Positions 34,190 through 46,454 of a stretch of DNA of 64,000 nt are shown here, piece after piece. The DNA is from Papilionanthe hookeriana x Papilionanthe teres (taxonomy: Eukaryota; Streptophyta; Magnoliopsida; Asparagales; Orchidaceae). The notes under the pieces were generated by a model, which was not told the DNA's origin, searched no databases, and saw nothing but the letters and a program-made list of their open reading frames with translations. The stretch spans positions 19,601,310 through 19,665,309 of the forward strand of contig CM040430.1 in the NCBI GenBank assembly GCA_022702705.1, given 5' to 3'. How positions within the stretch are numbered: the stretch's first letter is position 1; every line of letters begins with the position of its first letter. Made by a program: the position numbers and the translations under genes.

Positions 34190-36299
34190 TCCATAGAGCA
34201 TAAGAACACGAAAATCCATCGAGAATCGAGCGAGAAATTAAAGGTTAAGGTTGGACGGCCACGGCACACTGGCCGTAGACGATGATCGGGAGCCATCGCA
34301 TCAAGCGTGTATCAAGCGGAAGGTCTCGGATCGAGCCGGGAACAGCTCGATGATACGTGAACCGCGGGGCCCCCGGAGCTCCGAGCCTGATGGAGGCGCC
34401 GAATCGTAAGATGACACGCGGCTTCGGAGATGCCTAGGTTGAGCCGGCACCGCGTGGATAAGTAGGAAATTAGGGTATTTTTTATTTTATTTAATTCCCT
34501 AAACTTCAAAAATGCATAACTTTGTGTAGGAAAATCGAAAAATAAAATAAAAATACCCTCTTGCTCGCTGAACGAGGAGAATAATGCGGAAAAGAAATCA
34601 CTTTCATCTCATCAAGTATTTTATTTTTAATTATTTATTTACTCTCTGCACTATTTCAATTCTCCATGCATGTGTACAATTCACCATGGCATGAGACCAT
34701 GTGGCTTTTGAAGCCTCTCGAATTGGGGAACATTCCCTGAATTTTCCAAAGTCGAGATCGCCCCTATGAAGAGTTATCGATTTTTCAATTCTAAAGTCAC
34801 TATTCCGAGTATTTAATTCTAATAATTAGCATGTTGTGAAATAAATTTAGGAAAATTTGGTGATGTTTCTTGTGACCATAGAACCCTATGGAAAATGGTT
34901 TTGAGTTAACTCACTTGTAACAAACCCCACCGACTTAAACACCCAAAATGAGCTTATTCGTAATTAGAGCTAATCATACATCAAATTGACTTGAAATCAC
35001 CCTCCATCGATCTTTAGGATCGCAGGAACCTACCATAAAAGCCTTAAGTCAATTGGACTTGGTTAGCTCTATCAAATGGGTTGGATTACTCCCTTAGCCA
35101 AATTTAAACTTTAAAAATTTTTAACTTTCAAAATCCTCTTCAAAATTCACCAAATTAGTTTAGAGTCTCTCTGATATCAGGAATTTAAGAAAATTAAAAT
35201 CGCAATTTTCCAAAAAGTTTCGATTTTGCATTATCTAATATTTTTATTAATTAAAAATAATAAAAATCACAAAAATAATAAAATTCACCAAAATATCACA
35301 TTTTGAATTTTAATCATTTGCAACAACCCCATATTTCCAGATAAGCCTCATTTTGTTATATTAAATTTTAAAGCCCTAAGGTAATTTTAAAATTAAAAAT
35401 GTATTTTCTAGCATTTCCACTAAAATAATTCTAATAACCAAAGAAAATCAAAAATTATAAAAATTAGTTCTCTGGTTTTCTTGATACCAGATAGATTTTT
35501 GGTAAATATGAAATTCATTTTTCAACCTTTATTTTATTTTTTAAATTAATGTTCCAAAACTCAAAATAATTATAATAAAATAATATAATTCCAAAATCAC
35601 CAAAATTGGTCCAAGTGGTCCTCTTGTCATTAGGAATGTCCCATAATTTTCTTAAGGACAGAAACTTTCCCTTGGTCATGTTATTAAATTTTTCCTCGAA
35701 AATTCCCATTTTCACTCAAAAAATAATTATATAAATAAATTAAATACAAAAACTACATTTTCTCCTCTAATGTCTTCGATTGATATATGAGTGAAGTTAC
35801 ATAAAAATTTCAAATTCATTTAAGCTCAATTTAGTGAGTTATGAAATTGCTAGTAAGTTTAAAGGGCAAAATTAAGAATTAAAATTTTAACCTATAATTA
35901 AAAATTTTTGGTTTAATTAAAAGGATGGGTAAAATATTTGATATTAAGTTGATTTTGATGTTCGAAACTTAGGTATTTAAAGTAGAACCTACCAAGTAAT
36001 TTGAAAGTAATCAAAATAAACCTTAATTAAATAATTAATTAAATTTGGAAGAATAATAAAAAAATTAGAATTATTAAAATAAAGGGATGTTATTAGGACG
36101 AAATTTATTCTTTAATTCAAGAATCCTAAATTAATCACCTCAATAAATGTTCAATTCCTAATTAAAATGATAATCCAAATTCAAAACTTAAAATGCTTAA
36201 TCATTAAATTAAAATTAAAACATTTAAAACTAAATTCTTTTAAAATTTGAATTAAATTAATACTTTAACAATTAAAATTAAATCATCCCTAAAGCATAA

Positions 36300-36590
36300 A
36301 AAAATATTAAATTAAAATTAAAAAATAATAATAATAATAATTAAATTAAGTTAAAATTTAAATTTAAATTTAAATTAAAAAATAAAACTAAATTTAAATT
36401 TAAATTAAAATTAAAATTAAATTAAATTAAATGAAATTAACCACAATCACATTAAATTAAATTAAATTAAAACATATTAAATTAAATTAAATTAAATAAA
36501 AATAATAAATAAAATTCAAGTTAAAATAAAATTAAAATTAAAAACCAAAACAAATTAAATTAAAATTAAATTAAATTAAATCTAATTGTA
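36300..36590. repeat. (AAATT)n-rich tract in copy A
   Basis: Low-complexity AAATT/AAATTT units with interruptions. Copy B has the longer version at 57228-57545. Confidence 0.9.
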
Positions 36591-38680
36591 TATACATCAC
36601 TACATATGTTAATTCAAAAGAAATCTAAAACAATACTGACACTATTCTAAACTTAAACCCATTAATTGAAATTAAATCAATCACAACTCACTTCGAATAT
36701 CGATTCGCCTCTCAAAAGCTCATGTTGTCATAACGCCTAACGTGAGTATTATTGCTGCTACTTCACTCATGTGACATTCAAACGCCCCAAGCTCACCGAG
36801 AAAGATAAATCAAACTCAAACTCCCCGGATGATTAATTCATTTTATAATTAAATTCTCAACTTAAAACAATCCTGCAGGTACGGGGAAGATGTTTAGCAT
36901 TCGTCTCAAAGACTTCCTCAATATGCATGACAGGACATTTATAAGAACACCGAACTTAATCGTCTTTCGATGAAGAAATTCGTCCTTAAACTAAAACACA
37001 AGAACTCGTACGTCATAGGAAATAACTAGCTATTAGATTAGGAACTTGGTAGAAAACCATAACCTTCCCTTAGCTTTACCTAAAGAACTTGCCTTAAATG
37101 ATTAAAATATCCTAAATCATGGTTTAAGTGTAGCTCGTATTTACCTGAAGACCTCCTGTGCACGCTTTTATTTTATTGCAATTTACCTTCGTACCGTATC
37201 GCACTTACTTTTCTCGTACAGATAAACAACTCATATACGAAAACCCACACCTTTAAGATAGCCCTCCAAAAACCAAAACCAAAACTAAATTAAAAGTCAT
37301 TACAAGATAAAATTCACCGCCGTAACATTTCAAAATATAAAACAACTCAAAATTTAATCATGTAAATTTAATACAAAACTACAATTATAACCAAATTGTG
37401 GCCTTGTTGGATGATCTATCTTTGATGATGTAACCTACGTGTTGCTAAATTATGATTTCACGTCTAAATGAAAGTGTGGAACCTATATTTAACAGTTTAG
37501 CAAATTCACACACTAAGTGAATCCGATAAAAATAACGATGCCGAAGGATGGAATCGCGGGATCTTAACCCGTGTTGTTATAATCAACTTTAAGATTTGTT
37601 TTAATTAAAACATAAAAAACACTGACTTTAAGATTTCTAAAACCAAACTTCTCTCTTCTCTCGATTATAATCTTCTAAAACTAAACCTCGCAACAACAAG
37701 AAGCCTCTGAGCACGGTGGCGCACGGCCATCTTCGTCAAGAAAACAACTCACATCGCCTAAACATTCCTAGAATTAAACAACAAAGCCATAGGATTTCGT
37801 GTGATAATTGCCTAGTGCAACATAAATCCTCAACTCTTCGTTAGGTATTTGCATGATCATACATGTGGGTTCAAGCCCTAACCTAGCTCTGTGCTCCAGG
37901 TAATAAGCCATACATAAACCCTCACATCTACAAGACAAGGATTTTATCATACAAATATAAGTCCAAATTAATTAAAATTGGCAAGATTGAAATATCAGAT
38001 AATATTAAGATTTTCTTAAACTCACACCAATGATAGCTCGGGGAAGTTGCCAAGATTCTTCTTCGATCCTCGGCTCTTCTCCTATTTCTCTTCCTTTTGG
38101 ACTCCCGAAAATAAATGTTCCAAATTTGAGCTAATCCCCTTTTCTGAATTTCAAAATCCAACTTTTCAAAACCTTAAACTTTGAAATTCCCGAGAGCAAA
38201 CCACTGATCATTATCGAGAGTTTTCTTAAATGATTCACTTCATTTAAGACACTAACTATAGTGGTCACTTTATAGGGAACTTTAAGAACCTGACATAAAC
38301 CCCGCTAATTCATTTATATTAAGCAAAGGAACTTTGTCGGCTTATAAAATTGGTTCTCGCACCAAACGGATGTCACAATCTCCTAGTTTATTTAATCGAG
38401 CCCCATCATCAAGCAAAGTGTGTCAATTCTTCTCAGATGCATACACGAAGCCTGTGGTGCGGTGCTCATTTATATAAACTATTCTTTGGGATGTGAGATC
38501 GGTTTGATTTCATATCTTAAAACCTTTAAACTAATAAATTATTTTCAAAATCAAATACTACTTTTCTAAACCATATATACATATTTAAATTAAATTTAAA
38601 ATTTAAATTTCGCCGACAATTTCTCAGAAATGCACTTTTCAAAAAATACAACACTCAACCTAAAATATGTCGACAACCAA

Positions 38681-39490
38681 TTAAATTTTTCAAACTTGTC
38701 AGAAACATATGTTCTGAAAGGATTATGAGTTCAACAACAAAAGTGAAGGTCACATTCAATGTCTATAAACGAGTGGCGAGCTTCGTGTGGCCGAGTGCAA
38801 CAACAGAGAAATACACTTCGATGGCGCAAAATTAGTTATTTCGCAGTGACAAAATAAATTCTCAATTTGGTCCTGTGGTTTGATACCAAAAGCGAGAGTT
38901 AGCCTTCAGGGAAGGGAATTGGGAGCTATATAGTGAGAGCGTATCATCCTCGCTAACCACGGATTGGAGGACTAAACTTAGGATTAGCCAATGTTATTTA
39001 TGCGTCAAAAAGGGTAAAAATAAGAATGCTCATATTTGGTACAATACATTTCCGTATCAATCGATCTACGTCACAAAAATCATCATATTTTAATTGTAGA
39101 GGAGGAAGATTCTTTCTTACAACCGAACTTTGTTATAACTTTACCTTTGTGTCGCCTTTAACTTTTCTAGAAGATTAGAACGTATTTTTGTAGACGTAGT
39201 AACTACAATTGTTTGTCTCTATTTTAAGAATTGAAATTACTTGCAATTATGTTGTGATTCGAGAAGTAATTTCGTGTCGCGCCATAAAATTAATCGCCTC
39301 CTCAGGACGATATCCATGACTACCGTAGCCCCGATCATCAGCCTATGGGTCTCTCCTTAAACTTGGCTCCCGGTTCCTACACATCCGTACAAACCAAGCC
39401 ACTAAGCAAGGATCACCATAAGATTCAATTCGATGCCAATCCTTCAAGCTAGAAAATTCTACCCAACTCAAATGAAGTGTATCAATTTTC
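38681..39490. other. Unassigned sequence
   Basis: I see no gene or named repeat. It separates repeat A from a LINE remnant. A stretch near 38860-38960 is relatively GC-balanced but has no open frame of note. Confidence 0.4.
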
Positions 39491-39499
39491 AACAGTTTT

Positions 39500-40320
39500 A
39501 AAGAGTTCTAACCATACTTTTTGAGAGAATTGGCAAGTAAAGAACAAATGCTATCAAGTGATTCCTCCATACAATGACAGAGAAGACAAACCGAAGGCCC
39601 TCTCAAACCTTTCATCTTTAAGATATCATCAGCTTGGTAACAATTTATGCCTCGTTCTCCAAAGAAATTTTAAATGATGGATGGTGTCGCAACTTTCCCA
39701 AAATTCTTCACCCTATCAATATCCTCCCAAGTGAAATAATTGTGATAAATGAAGGCAAAGAAGTTTTGGGAGTGCTTATGCTTGGTAATTAGCTCCGTCC
39801 TTTGAGCAGATTGAGGGTAATTCTAAATTTGTCAGGAATCGCTCACTATTCCGCATGTGATTAAGGGCCGGGCAATTCCAATGATCATCCCGCCAAAAAT
39901 CCTTAACACAACCTATGAAAAGAGATGTTATTGTTGGTGGGTGAGAGTTTTTCTCCATCCCAAGACTATTGATCTTAACTTAAAAAGTTAATATTCTCCC
40001 CCTAAGCTCCTGCATGAAAAGTCTTCTGGCCCTTCTTCCCCGATTTTCAAGAGTTTACTCCACTCGAGTCTCCTGGGCTTAGGTTGAACCACCGTCTGGT
40101 GTCTCCGTTGCAATATTCGTCTTGGATAAACTTGCAGAAATTCGCAGATTGTCTCTTGAGCTCGAATCCGATCCATATCTTGCAAAGATTGATAAATCAT
40201 GTGTTCAACAAAAGCTTTCAAACCAAGCCCCCACTTCGTAGGTTTCGTACAGCTTTTGCCAAGGCATCCAATGGATTTGTTTTTGTTGACCTACCCATAA
40301 GAATTTGTTAAACATTCTAC
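39500..40320 (-). mobile_element. LINE remnant with zf-RVT domain
   Basis: The minus strand encodes the region that follows reverse transcriptase in plant LINEs. The zinc-binding domain reads FLWRTRHKLLP (about 39680), then MKGLRGPSVCLLCHCMEESL (39625-39560), then, after a frameshift, HLFFTCQFSQKVWLELF (39545-39495): a C-x2-C...H-x4-C layout. Upstream, MKAFVEHMIYQSLQDMDRIR (40221 onwards) is the stretch between reverse transcriptase and this domain. The catalytic part is not present. It is a 3-prime fragment of about 0.8 kb. Confidence 0.75.
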
Positions 40321-40360
40321 CAACATGTTGCCGAGTGCTTTTCATCATAGAGAACATTTG

Positions 40361-40361
<1 letters not shown>

Positions 40362-40410
<49 letters not shown>
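40362..40410. repeat. (TA)n microsatellite
   Basis: About 24 pure TA units directly right of the LINE remnant. Confidence 0.97.
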
Positions 40411-40414
<4 letters not shown>

Positions 40415-40599
40415 AAGTTCATAAATTTTGGCAAATTAAAAAAGTCGCACCAAGTGGGCGTCCGCTAGGGTTTAGTGGGTTTGGTGTGAGGATTTAGGGA
40501 TTTAGGTGTTTTAAAACAAGTTTTATTTTAATTATTTAATAAAAATGTGTCGAATTTCGATTCATTTTCTCGTGATAAAAAACATAGCAAGTTATATGT

Positions 40600-41720
40600 C
40601 CTTTCCAAGTAATTTTAACGTTCCATATGCATCGGCATGGTCCGTTTTGCGATCCGAGGTTGTTCGACAACTTCGTCATCGAGCGGGTCTAAAATACGCG
40701 AATTCGATTCGTTCAAATTTTGGCTCGTTGTCGATCATTTAAAAATTGATTTTAGTTTTGAGAAATTGTAAAGTATTTGGAAATTTTCGGAATTTTGGAT
40801 TTTTTTTTGGAATTTTTGAAATTTTGGGAAAAGAGGGTATTTTGGCAATTTTCGGGTAGAGGTATTTTTGGTAATTTTGGGGATTTTTTGGGTAAGTGGT
40901 CCAAAAGCTGAACTAAAAGCTCGGGCAGTAATTCAAATGAAATTTGGAGCTGAATGACAAGTATCCGGTGGGCATTTCGATCAATGTGGAAGGTTTTACT
41001 TAATCTCGGAATGCTTTTTAAATATCTATTATCAGGCCGAGGAGCACAAAGGTAGCTCAAGTATGGACATATTTAACCACCCTGTGCGACGAGGGGAATG
41101 TCCTAAAATGGTTCTTGGAGTGATTGGGTAATTCTCGGGAAATTTTGGGATTGGGGGCATTTTCAAGGGCAATTTGGTAATTTGGGAAAAAAGGTGAAAT
41201 TTTGGGAAATTTAAAATGGCTTCAAGGTAAGAAGACTAGGAATACTCGCTGAGTCATGGACTAAAAGAAACACTCTTTGGTCCTTAATGTGTTGGTCCTA
41301 GCCATTTTACTCATGGATTAAATTTGGTGGACCACCCATATGAGTTTCCAAAGAGTTAAGGAATCAAAATGGAATGTGTTTGGTTTAGAATTGTGAGTAT
41401 AAAGTTTGTGTAGGTGTAAATGTTGTGTGAATGTGCTCCAAATCTCAGGATTTATCCTAAGGCCCGACCACCTATGTGATCCCACTGACTTCCTTATGCT
41501 TGGTCTCTTCCTCCAAAAGCCGGAGGTTAGGCTTTTAAGTATATGAAAATTCTAAGTGAGGGGAAACAAGCACGTGGAATTTCTATGCCAGAGGCTTCAT
41601 TGCTAGTCTTCTAAGAAAGTCACCAAGAGAGCTCTACGACTAGACCCTAGGCTATCTAAGGAGAGACTAAACCTCAACTAAAAGTGAGGTTAACATTGTC
41701 TCGATGAAAATAAATAAAAT
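40600..41720 (-). repeat. Repeat D, distant relative of the A/B/C family
   Basis: The minus strand follows the order of 31260-32100 in copy A: a TCTAG...CTTAG-rich part (41690-41560), CGGGCCTTAGGA (about 41470-41459, matching 31494-31505), a cytosine/adenine-rich TACAC stretch, then repeated AAAATTCCAAAAAT-type DNA (40880-40770). Similarity is weak outside these blocks. No coding content. Confidence 0.45.
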
Positions 41721-42904
41721 AACTCAAAATTACAAGGTTCTTAACCACATAAATTGGAGATTTCAACTATTATGGTCAACTAACTGATGATTTCTTAAGA
41801 TGATGGAGGCTACAAAACTTATGTTTCATTGGAATCAAAACTCACTACTAACCTATCTTATATAAAGAAATTGTTACATTATATTAAAAACTCCCAAAAC
41901 AAGATGAATCACGAGTAAAAATTTAAAGATAAAAGGAAGTGAGTTGTCATTCTAAAAATAAAAAGAAAATTAATTTTGGCTCTTTCAGTGGAGTTCGTTA
42001 GCTTTTTAAAAAAAATAAAGAGTTAACATTAATTTTAGAATGAGAAAAAAATCCTACTCATAGCAAGAAGCAACTATCATTTGACACCTACAATAGAGTG
42101 GTGAGGAGAGTAACAAGACAAACTCGTTTTCACTTCTAGCCCTCATTCTTACAATATATAAGCTTTCCATTTTCTCGTAACTAGATAAAGTTTTATCTTT
42201 GTAAATTGTTCGAATTTGGTATGAATAACAATCGTTTATGTACAATTTTATAATTTTATATATTATTTGATTTATGTGGCTGTGGGCGTAATCGTAAGCT
42301 TAGTCCGTGTGTATGTGTGGATCCTTGATTCTCTTGCAACGTTTTTAACTTGCAACTACTTTAAGGGTTCATCATATTTATCCCAAGGTTGAGGATAATT
42401 TTTTCTTAATAATAGGTGCACTATTAACATCTTAATCCCAAATATCATAATTATCTAATTAATTCTAATTTTAAGCATCATTTCCGTCCATATGATGCAT
42501 GGAGTTTGAAAAACCAACCATAACTAAAGCCGAGGTGACAAATTTAGCAACAAATGAGTTTGTCGGGTGAAAGCACATAAATAGAGAGGAACACTGCCCT
42601 TGACATTCAAGTAAACTAACACTAGTTATCAAAATAAGACTTCGGTACAATAATTTATAATGGAAGTGTGGCCACTTAAGAGGACAAGAATAAAAGAGTA
42701 AGGTTCTTACAAATAGAAATGGAAAATCAAATCGACTACAAAGAAAGTACATTTGTAATAGTGCATAAAAATTTAAGGTGTTGTTTTACAAATGAGATGA
42801 GTGTTAACTCTTTATGGTATGATCTACACGCCTAAGAAATTATGCTCTACAATGTAAGAAATAATAATAATAATAATAATGATTACAACAACAACAACAA
42901 CAAC

Positions 42905-42950
<46 letters not shown>

Positions 42951-43476
42951 GAAATAATAATTAATTAATTGAATAAAAATACTTGGCCCTAGATGGCAGC
43001 ATGAGAGGGATAGATCAGAATGGGAAGGAGATGGTGGCTGGTAGTAGTGTGGATGCGTTGGAGGGTGTCGAATAAAAATGCTTAGATGGATTGGAAATGA
43101 GCTCAGAGCAGCAGGACCTAATGGTCAAAAGCCCATAAAAAGAGTCAGAGAACATAATAAAATAGTTGGGGGAAGAAATAATATGGTTATAGTTTTTACT
43201 TCAAGAGTGTAATACAGAAGCAATATAGTAAGACATTTAATTAATAATATGAAACATTTGTTTAAAACTAACAAGAAAATTATTTTGTACAACCGCAAAT
43301 TATAATCGATTCATAATTTGTTCTTTTAATAATATTACAGTGCCATATTTTTATGATCAAATGTCCCTCAATTTTAATTGTTTATCTCAAACCTAACCCA
43401 AAAAATCATAAGGATGAGAATTTGTTGCCATTTTTACAAGACTCTTAGATAATAAGCAAATATAACCTTCCTTTTC
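41720..43476. other. Intergenic DNA downstream of the CRK locus
   Basis: No gene is recognisable. Short open frames (for example 42471-42752) show no family pattern. It holds the trinucleotide repeat at 42859-42950, and the 3-prime flank of the CRK locus on its right. Confidence 0.5.
42859..42950. repeat. (AAT)n / (CAA)n compound microsatellite
   Basis: ATAATAATA units, an ACAACAACA block, then AATAATAAT units again. A compound trinucleotide repeat of about 90 bp. Confidence 0.95.
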
Positions 43477-43824
43477 TTATCTAGGATCTAGCTCTGTAAT
43501 TGACAGTTCATTAGGCGACATTGGGACGACATTGCTTGAAGATTTGTGAGGGCCATCATTATGCATGTTAGATTTCCTTGAAATTGTACTAGTTTTGATG
43601 CCACTTCTCCCACAAAAAGCCGGTGATGAAGGAGTTTTAAGAGACACAGAATGGCTGTTGAGCATCACAATCACTTGTGTCATGGTAGGCCTTTGAGCTG
43701 GATCCTTTTGCACACAAAGAAGTCCAATATGAATGCATTTTATGACTTCACTGTTTCGAAATTGTTTGTGCAAAGCTTGGTCCAAAATCTTCAAGATTGT
43801 TCCATTTTTCCAATTCTCCCAAAC
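43477..43824 (-). pseudogene. CRK last exon (kinase C-terminus)
   Basis: The acceptor AG at 43826-43825 joins TAT|GTT to read YVWENWKNGT. The exon is fully open: IKCIHIGLLCVQKDPAQRPT (subdomain XI, with the conserved Arg), VIVMLNSHSVSLKTPSSPAF, and a Ser/Asn-rich tail ending SITELDPR at the stop 43479-43477. The preceding intron is 78 bp. This exon alone looks intact. Confidence 0.9.
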
Positions 43825-43902
43825 CTGTTCAATATAAATCCCAAAGCATATTGTTTAAGATAAAAAGAAAATAGTTTCTGAACATTCAACGGAAATACCT
43901 AC

Positions 43903-44050
43903 ATAGGTTAAAAGGTCTTCATCAAGCTCAGCATTGAAGCAACCAATGCTCCTTCCTGTTATAAGCTCTAAACTTAGTACTCCAAAACTGAAGACGTCAG
44001 ATCAGACTGAGAAATGTCCTTGCATTCCATATTCCGGAGCCATATATCCA
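43903..44050 (-). pseudogene. CRK kinase exon with premature stop
   Basis: Joined to the previous exon it reads TYGYMAPEYGMQGHFSV, a TGA in place of the conserved Lys, then SDVFSFGVLSLELITGRS and LDEDLLTY. This covers the activation-segment end (APE) and subdomain IX. Reading frame otherwise open; introns of 72 and 78 bp on its sides. Confidence 0.88.
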
Positions 44051-44122
44051 CTGCCAGAAACTCATGATTTTATGGAATTAAAGTAGAAAAATTAGTAAGA
44101 CTTCATGATTTATTTCACTTAC

Positions 44123-44364
44123 TATGTTCCAACAACATGACTTGTCATCTCATAAGTGTCTTCTCCCTCCAAAAGCCTGGCCAAGCCGAAGTTCCAGCCC
44201 TTATGTCATGTTTGCATTCCTTAACAATATATTGCTAGCTTTAAGATCCCTATGAATGATCCTTAGTTGGGAGTCTTCAGTGCAAGTAAAGTAGGCCACA
44301 CGAGCAATTCCTTCTATTATCTTGTATCTTTTCTCCCAGTCTTTTAGTTCACTTTTTGTTGGAT
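44123..44364 (-). pseudogene. CRK kinase exon with catalytic loop
   Basis: DPTKSELKDWEKRYKIIEGI opens the exon (242 bp, the family norm being near 238). The catalytic loop IIHRDLKASNILL is intact. After NM the frame shifts; in the new frame NFGLARLLEGEDTYEMTSHV follows, with Asn where the metal-binding Asp of DFG should be. GIARVAYFTCTEDS replaces the usual GIARGLLYLHEDS, a further local shift. Confidence 0.88.
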
Positions 44365-44537
44365 CTGCCCCAAAGACCAGAATAAAAACATAAATTAATT
44401 TTATGTTAACGTAAAAGAATCCAAAACCGAAGCTTTTTATGTAGAATGAAGTGACTAAAATTAAAAGGGAACACCGGTGTGAAATTTTACTGAAGTTGCA
44501 AGTTTTGATTAAGCAAAAAAAGTACCTGAAATTATAC

Positions 44538-44748
44538 CAAAAAGAATGGTATCTAAGCTTTGTTGGGTAAATATTCGTAAACGAGCAACTTCTCTTGTTC
44601 CTCGAGACAAATACCATGTAGTCTTACAAGATTTCTGTGCTGGAGTTTAGCAACTAGAATAAGTTCATTTCTTAGCTCAGTAAGCCCTTGCTTCGATCCT
44701 GTTGATAGCCTCTTTCACTGCTATTTCACGTCCATCAGGTAATAATCC
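44538..44748 (-). pseudogene. CRK kinase exon with ATP-site lysine
   Basis: The 211-bp exon has the exact size usual in the family. It reads GLLPDGREIAVK (ATP-binding Lys), then after a one-base gain LSTGSKQGLTELRNELILVA, KLQHRNLVRLHGICLEE and EKLLVYEYLPN, and after a one-base loss SLDTILF. The acceptor is at 44750-44749 and the donor GT at 44537-44536. Confidence 0.88.
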
Positions 44749-45436
44749 CTATAATAAAGATTGAAATTTAAAATAAATAAATGTTATTTTTGACCTATTG
44801 CTTACTTCTTGGTTCTGTTCAGCATCAATGTGGAAATAATCATATAATGCAGCATTTTACTTTATATAAACTGATTCAGCCACCTTCTTATAGGCTGTTT
44901 ATTGTTTAGAGAGTTTTATTAGCATTTAGTGTGATAGATCAAATACTGTGATTCAACATTGTAACTGCTGGTTGTCTTCATCTGCATGGTTAAAATATCA
45001 AAATAGTTTTGAATATTTTTTAACACACACATACTATGCACAGTACTTGTACCAATGTATATGAAATGGCAGAATTTTTCCATCTGCATTCATATTTTTA
45101 TTCTGACTTACTGTTGTGCTCTGATCCCAGGTATCCTTATTAATTAACTACGGCCTCCCATCCAAAATTGAGACTTTAGGCTCCCTACTACAAGCGCCAT
45201 GGCATGTACAATAAACTGATTCAATCTAGCTAGCTCTATATTGCTCTTTTAATTCTTAGTTGATATTGCCTTGTTGTATAACTATGTTGAAATACACATT
45301 GAATTTCTATAATTAGGGAAACATATAGAATGAATTGCTGTATCATGACTATATATCTGTATTTTACACTTGTCATTTAACCGTAAGTAGATACAACAAT
45401 CTATAAACAAAAACATTAGCAATAGAAAAATCTTAC

Positions 45437-45553
45437 GAGTTATCTTCTCCTTTTGATCTTTTTCTCCAGAAGCAAAAGCAAGCAGCAGTAAAGATGTTTC
45501 AAGACCTACTAGAGGAAGGGTGATTGCGATAGCAGTGACCACTGTACTGATTC
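45437..45553 (-). pseudogene. CRK transmembrane exon
   Basis: This 117-bp exon encodes TVVTAIAITLPLVGLETSLL and LLAFASGEKDQKEKIT: one hydrophobic helix followed by a charged stop-transfer segment. The acceptor AG is at 45555-45554 and the donor GTAAG at 45436. It is in frame and intact. The next expected exon was not found. Confidence 0.75.
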
Positions 45554-46454
45554 CTGCATTGCTGATAGAATATATTACTTGAAATAGATTATTAAATACA
45601 GATATGGCAACGTAATTATCATTTTACGATAAAATTCAGAAACCAGAGAGAATCAGAAGCAGAGCAGGATAGTCTGTAATGTATAAATTATTATAATTGA
45701 AATATTTATATGGAAGGGATTAGAAATGAATAGGCATAAACAATGCAGCAAAAAAAGAGTGTTGAACTGACTTACAGACTGAATTTAACATCTCGTCATT
45801 GAATAGTAACTCGTCCATAGTTAAACTAAGGTAACTTGATGACAATGTTAGTTTTATAATTTAAAATCTTTCATTAATCCGCAGCAAACAGGATTCTCTT
45901 ACCTTCACATTTAATCATGATTGAAATTTAACCTTTCTAATGTGTACTTAATTGGATTGCTAAATTTGATGAAACTTGAATTGGCAGTAAGTTAATTATA
46001 CATGTTAAGAGCTAACACAACAAATTCCAAAATTTAACAAAACATGAAATCTATTTTGGTCAACCCAATCACAGCGCATTTAATCCTGAAATTATGACAT
46101 TGATTGATGAACTATGTGATTAGAGATGACAACTGTCATAATTCTTGACAACTTAATCTAAATTTTTCAGTGAAATTGTACAACATATAATTTCGTGAGA
46201 ATTACAATTTTTATTTCAAATTCACAATAACAGGTTCATGAATGCCATTCTTAATGCACTGGAAAGTGTAGGAAGATTTCACTTTAAAATTGTTCTTCAT
46301 ATTTAATTATTTATTTATGTTTAATTAATCTTATATATCTTTAGCTGTACAATATATTGGGTATTTATTCACTTTAGATTTTTTAAATTTAAAAATGTTT
46401 GGTGTATCTTATATTAATGTTGAAATGTATTAAAATCATGTTAAAAGCAATGCA

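Larger units (their letters stand above)
31440..38680 (+). repeat. Long LTR-like repeat, copy A
   Basis: Copy A matches copy B from about 33180 to 38675, and matches copy C (inverted) from about 31590 to 35950. There is no coding potential. Landmarks are a C-rich pyrimidine part (31800-33000), a TATA box (33661), a donor-like site (34085), a hairpin (34172), a GC island (34240-34460), and an (AAATT)n tract (36300-36590). The left end is uncertain because C reaches the window edge. It may be the 3-prime LTR of the Tat-type element at 26.5-27.7 kb, since Ogre LTRs reach several kb, or part of a large non-coding derivative. 30890-31440 may belong to it. Confidence 0.65.

Noticed and set aside
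33396..34509. Several frames of 60-100 codons on both strands in repeat A
   Set aside because: The frames are not conserved in copies B and C; only the non-coding landmarks are.
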